NCBI RefSeq assembly: GCF_000004075.3
Contig: NC_026656.2
Location: 19,974,607-20,038,606, forward strand
DNA: 64,000 bases
Direction: 5' to 3'
Source of the DNA: Cucumis sativus
Lineage: Eukaryota; Streptophyta; Magnoliopsida; Cucurbitales; Cucurbitaceae
This document shows positions 1 to 12,904 of the stretch, piece by piece. Both the position numbers and the translations under genes were made by a program. Below the pieces are notes generated by a model. That model searched no databases, was not told where the DNA came from, and worked only from the letters and a program-made list of their open reading frames with translations. Within the stretch, counting starts at the first letter, position 1; each line of letters begins with the position of its first letter.

Positions 1-128
1 GCAGGTAATAGTTTTTAAAAAAATATTTTGACAAGAAACAACTGGCGGTAGTTTTTGTATCTTTCTGATTTTCTCCCATTTGATAAACAAGAATAAAAAA
101 CATTAATCTTCCTAAATGTTGCAGATAC

Positions 129-3100
129 CCGATTTCCATCAAGGTCAAACTCTTTTCCAAGGGATTCCATGACCAGTTGCTGCAAATAACGACTAAACAA
201 TAGCAGACTGTCCTTGTATGGAAGAACAACCATATCCTGAAGAAAGAAAACAGGAATAAATTAACTATGGTTAAATAGTAGCAACGAGTTTCAAGACTAA
301 AGAATAAAGAGGCAAGATTGTCTACCTTAGATCCAACCCCATCAGAAGCCCAATACCAGCACAAAGCAAGCAATGCTGCAGGATTATTTCTAATCTGAAC
401 AACAGATGATGCAACATAAGTGTGTTATTATTTGATTACGAAGAGAGAGCAGATAGGGTCATATGTAAAATAAAGTGAAAAACAAAAACTGGGGAAGTAG
501 AACCATCAAGAAACAGCCACCAAATAATAAGAATAAGAAACTAAAACAGATCAAAGAACAAGACTACTGCATGCAAGGTACAGTATTAAAAATTAAGGAA
601 TTTTTCTCACCTCAGTTGATCTAGTTGCATTATCCATCAAAGCAGCACCAGCAAGCATTTCTCGAATGTCAATTCCCTGTTGTAAGTTTCACTTGTAAGG
701 ACAACCCAAAAGATGGGGAAGTCATGGGTTTAAATGCTTACAGCCACTCACCTGAAGTGCAGCTGGAAGAAGACCAACAGCAGACATTTCTGATGTTCTA
801 CCACCCACCCAATCAAACATTGGGAACCTGGCTAACCAACCCTCAATCCTTGCAGTATTATCCAGCAGTGAATTTTCTTGTGTTACCGCAACACCCTAGG
901 TAAAAGACCACGTGTTGGGTCATTATTGAAAGCTTATACTATAGAAAGTAAAACCATTTATGTTATATAAGTCTAAAAGAACTTGAAAGGAATAATTAAA
1001 ATTATTTATTTAAAAAAAAAAACAACAAAAAATCAAAACAAACCAGAATAGTACAGTTAGGGCTGGGGAATGCGATCTACCAACTTTGTGATTAATAACA
1101 CATACATGTGCAAGTTGAATTATGCTCTTTATGGTAACATATTAATTTCCTGAAGCACTAGATGATTACAAAAAGAAGATGGAAAGCTTAGTTCTTGTTT
1201 CAAAAGAAGCACAAGATGATTAGGCTTGAGCATGGAAATGCAAGGAAATTTGTTTTTAAAAAATGTTGGAGATAAAAAGATGCAATATATCTATTTAAAC
1301 ATCAGAGAATGCAAGACTTGCGAGTTGATTTACACCCAAACAGTGATTGTGCAGTATGTTATCATGATCTATAATCACAATTAGAAATTAACACATGAGA
1401 GAATCTCTGGAACACTCAGAAAAAGAAGATAAAACTAATATTAGCAGAAAGAAAAACCTGAGATCAAAACCTGTTTTGCAAAATCCAAGCCAGCCTCGCG
1501 AAAAGCCTTCTGTACTTCCAATAAACCATTTCTAGTTTCAGGGGTGCCTCCACTCTGAGAACAAGGCAAATGAGCATTAAAATGGCAATATATCCAATAA
1601 TGTGCAAACATATGTCAAAGTGAAAATATGTGGCAGCATACTACTTGATCATGGGGACGAAACAATGGGGAGCCTTTCCACCCACCTATGGGGTAAGCCT
1701 AATTGGTGAAAAGGGGTAGCTCCAGAGAGAGGGCCCCAAACAAAATAAGCTTGGAGAGTACACTCTAAGACTTGGTCCTGAGTGATTTATCGAAATAATT
1801 TGGTCTCTCACATCAACTTCCGCTATGTGACGATTGATCTATCTATCCTATATAAATTGGAACCAGCACTAAGGGTCCTAGGTCCAAGTCCCTTGGATGC
1901 ACTTTGGAAAGGAACTCTTCTGAAGAGACAATAAGGGTGTACCCAAATGGGTTAATGTTCATATAAAATGACAGCTCAAATGGAGTAAGGTTTAAAGTGT
2001 GTGCTCACCCTTAGGCTGGTTCAGGGGAATAACTAATATATTACAATGGATTAACCCTCACCTATTAGTTGTGGCTTTTGGACTCAATTTTTTTTTATAT
2101 CCGTCAGTGTTCAGACCAAATTACACACACCTTGACTAATCTTATGTGACAACCCATCTGACCTTACAGCATTTGGGTGTCAACAAAACTATTAATTCTT
2201 AGGTAGATGACAACCATAGATTGAACTTATGACCTCTTAGTTCGTCTCAGTGTCAACAAAACTCATAAGAAATTAATTCTTAGGTAGATGACAACCATAG
2301 ATTGAACTTATGACCTCTTAGTTCGTTATTGAGACTGTATCTCCTTTTTTACCAATAAGCCAATTCATTATGGTTCCAAGGCTTCAATTGTTTAACATAG
2401 TCCAAGCATTTTTCTACATGGAGCCTGCCTTGCAATTTAACTCTATTAGTAGCTATTTAAGTTGATATCAGTCTCTTCCCCAAAAGTTACTTACAAGATG
2501 AAAGAAAGGTAGAAGAGAAAATATTGCTGACCTTCGAGATCACTATTACAAGAGTAGTTTCCAATTCCTGTCCTAGTTGTGCAATCTGATGATCAATTCC
2601 TGCTGGGTCTGTATTGTCAATAAATCTTATCTGCCATAAAGATGAAGAAACAAAAAAGAAATTTAATATTACAGGACAAAATAAATTGCTTTTATTAAAC
2701 GGTAGTAGGAATCTTCTGTGTTTTATATTAGATGCAAAATTCAATATAATTGCTAGTCATTACAAGAACAATAGTGTTGAGAAAGATCCTCAGCAGCACA
2801 CTTTTCTAGTAAGTGACAACTAGTAAATCCTTTAAACTACCGTAACTGATAGCATGCTAGATATCAGTTGCTCCTCTTTGCATTTAATTTACACGAGAAA
2901 GGTTCCTCAGCAATCAATAGGATGTCTTGTCCCAATTAAATATCTCTAATCAAATCATTTTTTTAAAGAAAAAACATTTCTTCCCTTGATTTTTCTACCT
3001 GCATATGGTTGCTATCCCGGAAAAATAATGGCCTTGTATGTTCCAAGATGGTGAAGTTAAAGATGAAGCAAAATCATTACCAATAAGCAAGTCAAATACC

Positions 3101-4463
3101 TTAAGTGGAGGGTTGTCTGGCGCCAATGCCTCAGCTACAAACTGCGGGCCAAGAGCTGATCCACCTATCCCAACAGAAAGTATCTGGGTAAAACGGCCCT
3201 CGGGAGAAGATGGGGGCTTAATCTGCATTGTGCATTGTGAAGAGGATCAATATATCCGGCAAGGGGAAACACACTAAACAAGACAGACAATACTTTAAAT
3301 GTTATTTAGGGTGTGTTTGGTTAATTTTTCAAATGTTTGATTTCGAAAATAAGTTAGTTCAGGGGGGAAAATTGAACAGTTTGGCAACCACTTAAAATAG
3401 GTTTTGAAACACTTTCAAAGTTTATTTCGAGCATTTTGTGGCAAAAAAGTTCAAATAGAAATGACTTTTTTAAACACTTTTTTCTATAGTCAATCCAAAC
3501 AAACTCATATTCTAGAAGCAAAGAATTTAACATATATATGGCTAGATATCTCAAATCAAATCATCCTGTTTCTCTGAATCCCTTCTACCCTTCGGCTCAA
3601 TCAAACTGGCAATGCACACTTCTTCAATCCAACTAGTAATTACAAATATTAGTTTAAGAACACTAGAGCTGTTCATTTAACATTTAAAGAGTTTGATCTC
3701 CAACTCTAGTTACGTTATCTAAAAGGTGTTGCTACTCGAACGACTTTTTAGCAACTTCCCATTTACATTACTCGCAAATCTTGGTATCTCCCAATACCAA
3801 CCTATTAATATAGTGCATTGTAGGTTTAGTTGAAGAACCATAAATCATAGCTCAACAAGAAAGGAAACATCCAAAAAAGGCTGAAGGGGAACAAATGCCA
3901 TGAAAACTCACCTTACCGCTGATGATATCGTCTGCAAATTTACATACAGCATCAAGAGCACTATTAATCTGCGACTTCAAGAACGAGTTAGGTGCAAGCT
4001 CAGAGTTCCTCAACCAATAATGCCCAACCATCCGTCTCTCATCTGGATTAGCAATCGCACCTTTCTCAAGCGCCTCCATATCCTTGAACGCCTTTTGAAA
4101 CCGAGGCTCCATCTCCGCTAGGAACTCATCCGAGAACCCAATCCGACTTACATCCAAAAACAACCCAAGTTCCTTATGCTGATAAAGCCAGTCAACGTAT
4201 CTACTCCAAAGCGCACGAGGATCTTTCTCTAAACCCTTCTTCTTCCCCTTGCTAAAACCTCCATCAGCAGCTGACAGTTCAACTGAGATCTCTTTAGCAA
4301 CCGAGTGAGCAGTACCAGAACCCAATCTACCGTCATTGAGCTTGGCACGAACCGGAAACGAGATTGAATCTTTGCGTAATGACCCAGCAGGTCCAAGAAA
4401 AAGGGCCTTGGTTTGAGGCTTCAAAGATGGAGAAGAAGAACAAATGCCGGAAATGGAAGCCAT
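129..4463 (-). CDS. PGI1: Glucose-6-phosphate isomerase, plastid form (5' part, 8 exons, cut by left edge)
   Basis: Interconverts glucose-6-phosphate and fructose-6-phosphate; the plastid enzyme feeds starch synthesis. Exons read on the minus strand: 3912-4463, 3100-3222, 2532-2630, 1471-1554, 752-895, 611-676, 326-394 and 129-236. All have GT-AG borders, all introns are phase 0, and together they give 415 residues. The first about 50 residues are Ser-rich with few acids, as in a chloroplast transit peptide ([20 protein letters not shown]). The sugar-phosphate site is seen as [18 protein letters not shown], and the family signature as [17 protein letters not shown]. Plant plastid PGI is about 610-620 residues, so the last third, with the catalytic C-terminal part, lies left of base 1 beyond the donor at 127-128. 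The start ATG at 4461-4463 is the first in frame and precedes the transit peptide. The ends of the eight exons agree with the family without gaps. Confidence 0.95.
2177..2325. repeat. Imperfect direct duplication in PGI intron 3
   Basis: Two adjacent copies (2177-2245 and 2250-2325) start with GTGTCAACAAAACT and end with CCTCTTAGTTCGT. The second carries about 8 extra bases after the first 14. The flanks (about 1640-2390) are richer in GC than the rest of the intron and look like an old insertion, but I could not assign a family. Confidence 0.8.
3309..3513. mobile_element. Probable MITE relic in PGI intron 1
   Basis: The segment opens with GGGTGTGTTTGGTTAAT and closes with GTCAATCCAAACAAACTC. 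These are imperfect inverted ends of the TGTTTGG / CCAAACA type common to plant hAT-like MITEs. No open frame is present. I could not define a clean target-site duplication, so the exact ends are uncertain. Confidence 0.5.
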
Positions 4464-7400
4464 GGAAAGAGATGAAGAAGTTGATGGTGAAGATGGGTTG
4501 ATTACAAATATGGTTTTCGAGTGAATCTTTAGATCATTCCATTTGGGTCTGTACCGCCCAAATGAATGAAAATGAAGAAACTGAAGAGAAAGAGAGTGTA
4601 ATGGCAGTGGAATGAGGTTTTTGAGTTGGTTGGGTTCGCATGGTGTGCTTGTGCGGGCGGCGGTGTAAAAGCCTCACACGTTAACTCGTTCGCATTTGGC
4701 AAGTTGATTAAATCACTATATTGCCCCTATCTTGTTCATAATACTACGAAATTGCCATCAATTTCGAATATTCCCTTTCAAACTGCCAACTGTCATGCGG
4801 CCCGTTCCCTTTTGGACACCTGACCGCTGTTTTCGCCTATGGGAAATTTTACGGACTTCTATTTTTCATCATTTTTCAATTCTCTTTCCACATTTTAATT
4901 CAATTTTAAAATAAATACAGCCCAATTTTAAATTCAAAATTCTCAAATCTTTGAAGTTCTGTCTCCCAATTTCATGAGTTTTGTAACAAAAAACACAATT
5001 ATGATGTAGATGTCATAATTTAAATAATCAATATACACCAACTAGTTAAATGTATTAAAAATAACATTTAAAATATTCGTCCTACTCCTACAAATATCAA
5101 AACATCATAGCTCAATTAGTATGTAATATTTGATAGAGATAAATAAGTTTGTGATTTTAATCTTTAACCTTTATTATTGTACTAATAAGCAACGTCGTTT
5201 ATTGAATTTGCCAACATAAATCTAACTATATGTTTGTTTGTTTTTGCATAATATTCTATCTCCTATTTCTCATTTTACTTAAATAAATAACTTCAATGTG
5301 ATTGCTTTTAGTAATACCCTCACTCCATTTGATTAATCAAACATAAATAATCAGAGTTCTTATCTTAGTGGTCAAGTCCAATGAGTATAAATTAGTAAAA
5401 TAAAAATAAAAATAATTATAAGAAATGAAAAAAAAATCCACTAACAAAACAATAAAAATAAAAAATATTTACGATTATATAATATATTAATAAATGTTTA
5501 TAGGCTTTTAAATATTAATAGACCCTGCTACACCCAAACATTAATAACAAAGCGGTACAAATGCTTATCATTAAAAAAAAATTGTTATAATTTATAATTC
5601 TTCCTATATTTAAAAACAATATTTGTAAATTTTGGTTAATTTTGGGTTGATAAATAAAAAAAGTATAAATACTTGCATGGTAGTGTAAGAGTAATTTTAT
5701 TGATTGGCATATATACTTTATTGTGTGTGAAGAAGTACAAATCAAAGTACTAAAAAGGATAAATAGTACAGATTAAATTTTCGTATTTATAGATTGTAAA
5801 ATTGGTCAAACAAATATTTGTCAAATCAATTTGATTAATTCTAAATCACAAAGCAAAATTCAAATTTGGTACCAAAGAATTGTTTATAATTAACCTTTTT
5901 AAATGAATAATCATTATCAAATTAAAAAAAGAAAAAACTAGACTGTATTTTTGTTGGCCTCAATTATTTAATTAGTAAATTAAGAGTTCAACTAATGAGC
6001 GAGGAAATTGCCAATTTGGCCTTTGGGCTTTCTAGACGTCGCACCCCATCGCCACCTTGCGCGGCCGCCAAAGGTCGCTCTAATGACGATGATTTCAATA
6101 ACAATAATAGACATAAAAAGAACGAGATAACAAATAAAACCAGCAAACAATGGTTTAATAACTCAAGTGAAGTTTACTTCCAATCGTTTTAATTTCCATA
6201 CAACTGTTTCCCATCTTGACGAAATTTTGAGAAAAAATATATTCTGTTTTTCATCCATCTAAAGTAAACTCCTGTAGGGGATAAATTTTGTTTTCCCTGA
6301 GTTGCTGATGCTAGAAGAAACAAAAAGAAAAGCGAGAGAGGGAGATGGAAATGGTGGCGGAGAGGTCAAAGTAATGGTATATCTATGTAATGAGAAGAAG
6401 ACAGGAGTGAGGGTATAACCATGATATAAAGAGCAGGAAGAGAACAAGATGAAAATGTCATACAACCTTGATTTAAAAAGCCAAGTAAAACAAACATCAT
6501 CATGAACCTTTGACATTCGTATAGTTGATATTTCATTACAGTCTAAATGAGATATATGTATAAGATATAACACGAAGTATGTGTTAGAATCAATCAACAT
6601 CAGTAAAGATAAACTTATTAACTTTATAAATTTTACTAGGTTTGATTTTTTGGATTTTTCAACGTGGAAATCTCAACAAGTCCTTCACCATGTTGTTCTT
6701 TTTAACTTTATTGGCTCTTGTGCAATTTTCAACCATCAAGACTTGGACTAGCTGCCTCGTTGGTGTCAGTATTCAAACGAATAACAAGAGAGTAAAGACT
6801 AAAAAAATCAAAATAAATGGTAGGTGGAATGAAGGATAAAGGAACCGGTGTAGAAAAAAAATAGAAAACATGAGATCGAGATGAAGGAACTGAGATAAAA
6901 AGCAATAAAACGATATTGTATGAATTAAAAAAGATACCATACATCGTTAATTTAGAAAACTAAGTCAAATTTCATTTAAATCTCTGTTCATCTATATATT
7001 ATTATTCCCAAAAAAACATCACGATGAATAATACACTTTCCTCGTTGTGATATTAATCTACCAATGTATGGTTGATATGTTAGCTATTATATAAAAGTAG
7101 CAAGTAATAGAAGTTTCTAACTAAAAACTAGTAAGCACAAACGAAACCGACTCACCTATTTTATACAAAATGCAAGGTCTTTTAATCTCCACATGGATCC
7201 TCAACGTGTCTTTTAAGATTTTTTTTCTTCTTGTTATATTTTTTGAATTGGGTATTTGTTCGGGTTTCAGCGATATCACATCACATAATATGTTATAAGT
7301 TTTGTAGAGTTTTTCAACATTTTCAACAACAAAAAAAGGTTTAGGCCCTAAGAAAGAATCAAGACATAGATAAAATAATTTGGAAAGATTTGAAATACAT

Positions 7401-7704
7401 AAGGCATAAGAACATTATAGCTAAGCTTAGTCTCACAACAAAAGAAATATTTGGTTATTAATTCTAAAAGTGGTACGTGGTACGAAAAATGCCACCAATT
7501 AGAGTTGGGCTCACCCTTGTAAATTGAGTTTGTTGTTTGTCTTTGATTCGGATTGCATAGCGTTTGCGTAGGCTAAAATCTTTAAGACTCTGCCTTTTGT
7601 ATTACGCGGCATGTCGATAAGCACAGAAACTCACAGACAAACTAGACGAGTCAGCAGGCCAGCAGATACCACTGTCCATTCACTTCAATCCATCATCTCC
7701 GACG
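4464..7704. other. Intergenic, divergent promoters of PGI and J-protein genes
   Basis: About 4464-4620 is the PGI 5' leader and proximal promoter, and about 7560-7704 is the leader of the J-protein gene. Both are clearly less AT-rich than the middle. The region between is very AT-rich, with short ORFs lacking family features, splice logic or codon bias. A GC-richer patch at 6000-6090 (with GCGGCCGC near 6060) gives a 65-residue ORF (5995-6192) that turns low-complexity at once; I do not call it a gene. Confidence 0.7.
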
Positions 7705-10700
7705 ATGTGGGACGATTGCCACGCTGGGTTGCCGGAATCCTTCCCCCCACAATACGATCAAGAATCCTTTACTAATTTTGATCTCTTCACTACCGCCACT
7801 AAATTTAAGGTGATGGTACTTTAACGAGTACCTCGCACATCATCTTCCGAGTGCATTTCTTGTCTTTGTGAAACCTAGCTAGGGTTTTGAGTTGGTTTTG
7901 GGTGTTGGGCAATTTTCTGTATTGATGAAGTTTTTTGGGTTTCGCTTCTTTTTAGGATTATTACAAGACTTTGGAGGTGGATTATGATGCAACTGATGAT
8001 GATGTTCGTGCCAATTACATACGGCTGGCTCTGGTTCGTGACTTCGTGTTCTCTCCACCTTGTTTATTTTCCCTTGTTTCTGTGTTATCTATTTTGATTT
8101 GGTTCTCATTTCAGTATTCTTATTTGTGGGTCATAATCTCAACCGGTACTTGGAATTGGTTCCCTGCAGAAATGGCATCCTGACAAGCAAAAAGATCAGG
8201 ATGTTGCCACTTCCAGATTTCAGGAAATAAACGAGGCTTATCAAGGTCAGGTTCTAGCTTTTAGTTTTTAGTGCAACTTACTGCTTGCATTATTTTACTG
8301 GATTTCCAGCATTTTCCATCGTATATTTCTTTAGTCGTGGATCGTGTATGCTTGTGATTATTGAGTTTTTCTTGTCGTGTTACTAAAAGGGGTTCAGGTA
8401 GAAAAAAAAGGCGTTTACAGTATGAGAAGGCTTGAGAAAAAAATTGGGTGGTGCATGTTTGTCCGATCACTTGTGATTAAAGTACTGAGTAGTATATAGA
8501 TATACGAGAGAGACAAATAAGACATCATTAGAGTAAAAGTAGTAGAACAAATGGGAGGCAAGGAAAATATGAAATATCAATCAGATTGGCTCCATGTACT
8601 TTTGCTTCCTATTTCTCCTTCCAAGGTTCTATATTGGCAACATGAGGCTCTTAGATGGCAGAGTACCTAGAGAAACGAAAGAATCGATACCGGAAATATG
8701 AATTCTGTTGGGACTTTGTGGTACTAGTTATGTTGGGAAGAAAGCTTGCGGAGGAATGTTCATCTTCATTCTTTCTTTAAAGAGCATGATAACCTAGTGT
8801 TGTTGCCATTTAAACTAAGCAATTTCTGTTTGTATGAGAAGCTCAGCATTTTTTTGTGGGTGGTGGTGGGGAGATGGTGATGAAAGGAGAGACTTCTGGT
8901 TGGGAAAGGTGGTAAAAGAACTCACAGATTAGGCTAATGTCATTAGTTGGAAAAAGAATGGTTCAAACATCTATCCTAATATGTACAAGGACTAGTATTC
9001 TCCCATGATTTACTCATCTAGATAAAGTAAAAAACAATAAAAGAGAGAGAGAACTTGGATAAAACTATACCCCAATATTTTATGTTAGGAGCATGGAATA
9101 GGAGAAAGCACGAGACAAACTCTAAAAATGTCTAGAAAATATCAATTGACATGCAGATTTTGTGGGCTTATAAGAGTGCGTGAAGATTTACCGCTGAGTG
9201 GGTATTAATTATTTATTGAGTAATGTCTGGATACGGTGCAAATAACCTTTGCAACTGGATTAAGTCCTTGCACTTTTATAAAGAATTCTCACTTGGCTTT
9301 GACATTTTCTTCTCTGTCAGTTCTCTTAAGGAAGTGTTTTCTTCTCTGTCAGTCCTCTTAAGGAAGTGTACCTGATCCCACGTATGCTACATATGAGAAA
9401 GAAAGAATGAAGAATAAACTGTGATGGTTTCTTTCATCAATTCTTCCAATCAGATTTACAATGAAGAATAAACTGTTATGGTTTCGGATCTAGGTAGAGG
9501 TTAGAGATCTTGGAATCTTGACCAACCAGGGCCTTTTAGTACAATTACAAGAAAGGAAAATCAAAGACAAAGTAAATGTGCTGGTGAAGAAAATGGTTTG
9601 GAGGAGTAGAGAACAAAGAAAAAAAATGAAACCTCCTCTCTACGTGGCCCTTTATAGCTTTAGGTTTCCCTAAAATAGCTCAAGAGCTCTTTTTTACTTA
9701 TTTCTTTTCACGAAGCTCAAATAATTCCACCTTCTCTGCCACCTTACGCATTTCTCCAAAAGAAAGTTGTGCAACAATCATGCTACTTTAATTTCTTTCA
9801 TTTTCTTCTTCTTTGTTTTCAACCACTTCAAGCAATGCTGTGTCCTTTGTAGGCCTCAGGTGGAGAGTCTCCTCCCTTGTGAGGTTGCTAGTTTCATCAG
9901 TCTTCTTTGGTTTTGATGGATTGGATCGTTTGGTATGAAATAGAACTGTTCCACTATAGTTAAGTAGGTGCCTCCGAGGTCATCCTTTTCTAGAGAAGGA
10001 CAAAGTTTTGTGGCACACTAGTTTCTTTGCTATTTTGTGGGATATTTGGTTAGAGAGAGGTAATGAGATTTTCAGAGAGGTGGAGAGATAGTGTGATGAG
10101 GTCTGAGAGGTGGCGAGTTTTAATGCCTTTATGTGTGTCAGTCATTCTGCCCGTATTCATGTTATTACTTTGATTTGTTGGATTGGAGTAATTTTCTGTA
10201 GTAGTTCTTGGAGTCCTTTTTTGTTGGGCTTGTTTTAGGATGCCGTTGTGATTTTTTTTCCTTTTCATTTCTCTCCTGAATTCTTATATAAAAACACATT
10301 TTCAAGTGAAATATTGTGTTGCTCTTCGCCTATAGGCCATAAGTTTCTCCATTTGACAATTTTTCTTCCACAATAGGGAAAAAGTGAATCCAGAGAAAAT
10401 CGTTGGCTTGTTATCTGCTTACCAGCCTTCTCCCGATAGGGTAGAATTCCCTTGTTATTGAGAAGGTCAATAGTTCCCCGCCATACTTATAGTTCCCCAT
10501 CTTCGTTTTATTTGATAAGAGAATTAACGGATGGTGGGTATTCGAAAGTCGAACTTATTTTTTTTCTGGTAAACTTATCTGAAGACAATTAAGGAGTGCT
10601 TGAGAAGGAAATTTAGAGGAACTTGGTCTCCGTTTGAACTCAATTTTGCCGTCCTAAGAGTGAATATGAAAGTTGTTTCATGATGGTATTGGTGATAGAT

Positions 10701-11430
10701 AAATTTCACCGGTATCTAAAATTGGATAAATATTTATCTGATGTCTGTTTGAGGTGCTGAGTTGGTTATTAAAGTTTATGAGCTATAATATTCTGTAAGT
10801 TATAATAGTCTTATGTTTGAGGTGGAGGCTAAATAGTCTAAGTAGGAAATACCAAACACAAATAAAGAGGGGTTTGAAATAATAATACGATTGTTGCCTG
10901 AAACATGGAGTGGCCTATAATAGTCTACTCCACCCACTTGAAGTTGGGGTCGAAACACCCTCGAACTTTCTTTTTCCAGGGACTTTCTTACTACCTTCTT
11001 TTCTTTTTCCTTCTGTCTCCCCATTGCTGCTGACTGTAACAGATTATTTTTTTTTGTTAGTCCAGACTGTTTTGGCTTTTGGAGGTTACCTAATCCCCCC
11101 AACCACACACACGCAAAAAGCCACAAATGTTAATTAATAAACTGTAGATCTCACAAAACACTTGTATTATTCATGGACAGTTTTGAGTGATCCCATCAAG
11201 AGGAGAGAATACGACAACAAAGGCATGTTGTACAAATGTGATTACACCGTAGTTGTAAGAAATCCTCTTCTCTCTCTTTATATGCTACTTTTTAACAACA
11301 ACATCTAACCACGCCTTCTATTATTCTTTATGTTTGTAAATTATTATGTTCTGTGCAGGAATATCTCAACCGTTTCAAGGGCCTTATTTTGACTTGTAAT
11401 GGCCTTGGAATTAAACATCCAATTTGGTAG
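7705..11430 (+). CDS. Small J-domain (DnaJ-like) co-chaperone, 134 residues
   Basis: J-domain proteins stimulate the ATPase of Hsp70 partners through the His-Pro-Asp loop. Exons: 7705-7809, 7956-8033, 8170-8245, 11181-11254 and 11359-11430, all GT-AG; intron 3 is phase 1, the rest phase 0. The J domain covers about residues 36-105: [18 protein letters not shown] (helix I-II), then KWHPDKQ with HPD at 64-66, [14 protein letters not shown] (helix III) and KRREYDNKG. The tail [18 protein letters not shown] matches the tail I remember from a conserved small plant DnaJ family ([19 protein letters not shown]), which fixes exons 4 and 5 although exon 4 lies 2.9 kb downstream. No Gly/Phe region, zinc finger, signal peptide or membrane segment is present, so it is a type III J protein, probably cytosolic or nuclear. 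ATG 7705 is the first in-frame start. Confidence 0.92.
9305..9368. repeat. 32-bp tandem duplication in J-protein intron 3
   Basis: Two adjacent 32-bp copies (9305-9336, 9337-9368) beginning TTTTCTTCTCTGTCAGT and differing at one base. A second related pair, ATGAAGAATAAACTG-like, occurs at about 9407 and 9462 in the same intron. Confidence 0.85.
10008..10238 (+). pseudogene. Decayed LINE ORF2 C-terminal fragment inside J-protein intron 3
   Basis: The plus-strand frame from 10008 reads [19 protein letters not shown], then EIFREVER, stop, CDEV, stop, and about 45 further residues to a TAG at 10236-10238. The pattern LWH...AILWxIWxERNxRIF is the hallmark region after the zinc-binding (zf-RVT) segment of plant LINE-type reverse transcriptases. 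Two internal stops and the absence of any recognisable polymerase domain show a short dead remnant. It lies in the sense orientation of the host gene. Confidence 0.72.
10745..10860. mobile_element. MITE-like relic with TGTTTGAGGTG ends
   Basis: Opens TGTTTGAGGTGCTGAGTTGG, carries an internal second TGTTTGAGGTGG (about 10814), has repeated TATAATA-type segments, and ends with CCAAACACAAA. This matches a short hAT-like MITE type I associate with cucurbit genomes. The borders are approximate, and no coding capacity is seen. Confidence 0.45.
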
Positions 11431-12904
11431 AAACAAAAAACACCATTCTTCCTAAACTATCACTCTTGGGAACACACCAATCTGCTGACATGACAACTCG
11501 AGTACATGTGCGAATGTCCGAGCCAATGCTTTTGACTTTCTACTGCACCCCCACATTTTTCTTTTTTTATGATCTTTGTATAAATACCAAAACAAAAATC
11601 CTTACATATTTGTAATCAATACTCTTCTCTGACTATACTTCCTAAGTTCGTAATATGTTTATACTGTAGGCTCTGAATTCTCTATGGGATCGAAAAGGAA
11701 TGCTATTTATTTGCTTCATTAATATCCATGGATGTTGGTTTTGTATTTAAGATTCTAGGTTTGATAGCTATGTTTAAATATGTCAAAAATATTGTTATTT
11801 GTTTCAACGCCTCCAATTTTGACAGATAACTATAACTTGAATAGACTTGTGATATATATATATATGTGTTGATGACTCGTTAGGTCATTAAAGATGCCCT
11901 TTTATTTGTACTTTACGTTTTCATTTTCAGTTATTTTCATGTAAAGGAAATTACTTTATGAAATGAATGTAGTCAACATGTATACATTTTCTTCTCCTAT
12001 GAATGAGTCATTCCTATTCTCTAAATTTTAGTCCATGTATATTTTATAAATCTTAAATTAGTCTTCGATTTTTATTATCTACAAAAATGTTTTTACACTT
12101 TTTGCATGAAAATTATTATTATTATTCAATTAATTTTGATAAAAATCAATTTTCTATGTTTGAGAGTGAACACAGAAGAGTAAAGTTGAAATGGAGATAC
12201 CGAGAATAAATGTGGATAAATTTTAAAGTAAATGAATTGAATTAATTTTTTTCTTTTTGAAAACTGAAGGAAGAAAACAGAAAAAGAAAAATGAAATAAT
12301 TAGAAGTAATTTATTTATTTTGAAATAGAAGGAATCTTCATTAAAAAGTCGATCAATATTCCATAAATATTCAATATCCTTAGTCCTTCCCTCCCATCAA
12401 TTTATTAACAGCTAATAAGCGAATATTTATTGTTTTCTTAGAGGTGTTTTTAAATTTAATATTGAATAAAAATATGATAATCTTAAAGTAAATTGTATAT
12501 ATACATATATAAATATATGACGTGGAAATGTCGTGGCTTTTCCTCTCATGGACGTATTAATAATTAGAAATTAATTAAAACGCTACCTCACAACATGATT
12601 GAAATTATTAAAAATAGAAAAAGATGTGTTAACTTTCTCTCTCCTTGCGTTTTACATTAGCTGGCAATCCCTCCTCAATCACCTCGATCTCATCGTCCCC
12701 ATACTTTAATCCAACGGCTCTCCTTCACCCCTTATTCTACATTCGTCGTATACTACCACAGCTCTTTTTTTTCTTTTATTTATTTATTTATTTATTTATT
12801 TGGCTTTTAAGGCCGCCCGCGCATCTTTACCAAACGGCGAAAACGCAAATCCCTTTTTTCTTTTCTCTTGGTATTATTTTTCTTCTGCTCGCCGGAGTTC
12901 GATA
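11431..12904. other. Intergenic: 3' flank of J-protein gene and 14-3-3 promoter
   Basis: AT-rich, without a supportable gene. The 14-3-3 leader probably starts near 12640. It includes CT-rich stretches, a TTTA tetranucleotide run (about 12776-12801) and a GC-rich segment just before the ATG. A short ORF at 11424-11615 is only 3' UTR. Confidence 0.7.
12776..12801 (+). repeat. TTTA microsatellite in the 14-3-3 leader
   Basis: Six to seven tandem TTTA units lie within the probable 5' untranslated region, about 105 bases before the start codon; likely length-polymorphic. Confidence 0.8.

Noticed and set aside
5995..6192. 65-residue ORF beginning MSEEIANLAFGLSRRR
   Set aside because: Only the first 25 codons look protein-like. 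The rest is Asn/Lys-rich low complexity, and no splice partner or family was found.
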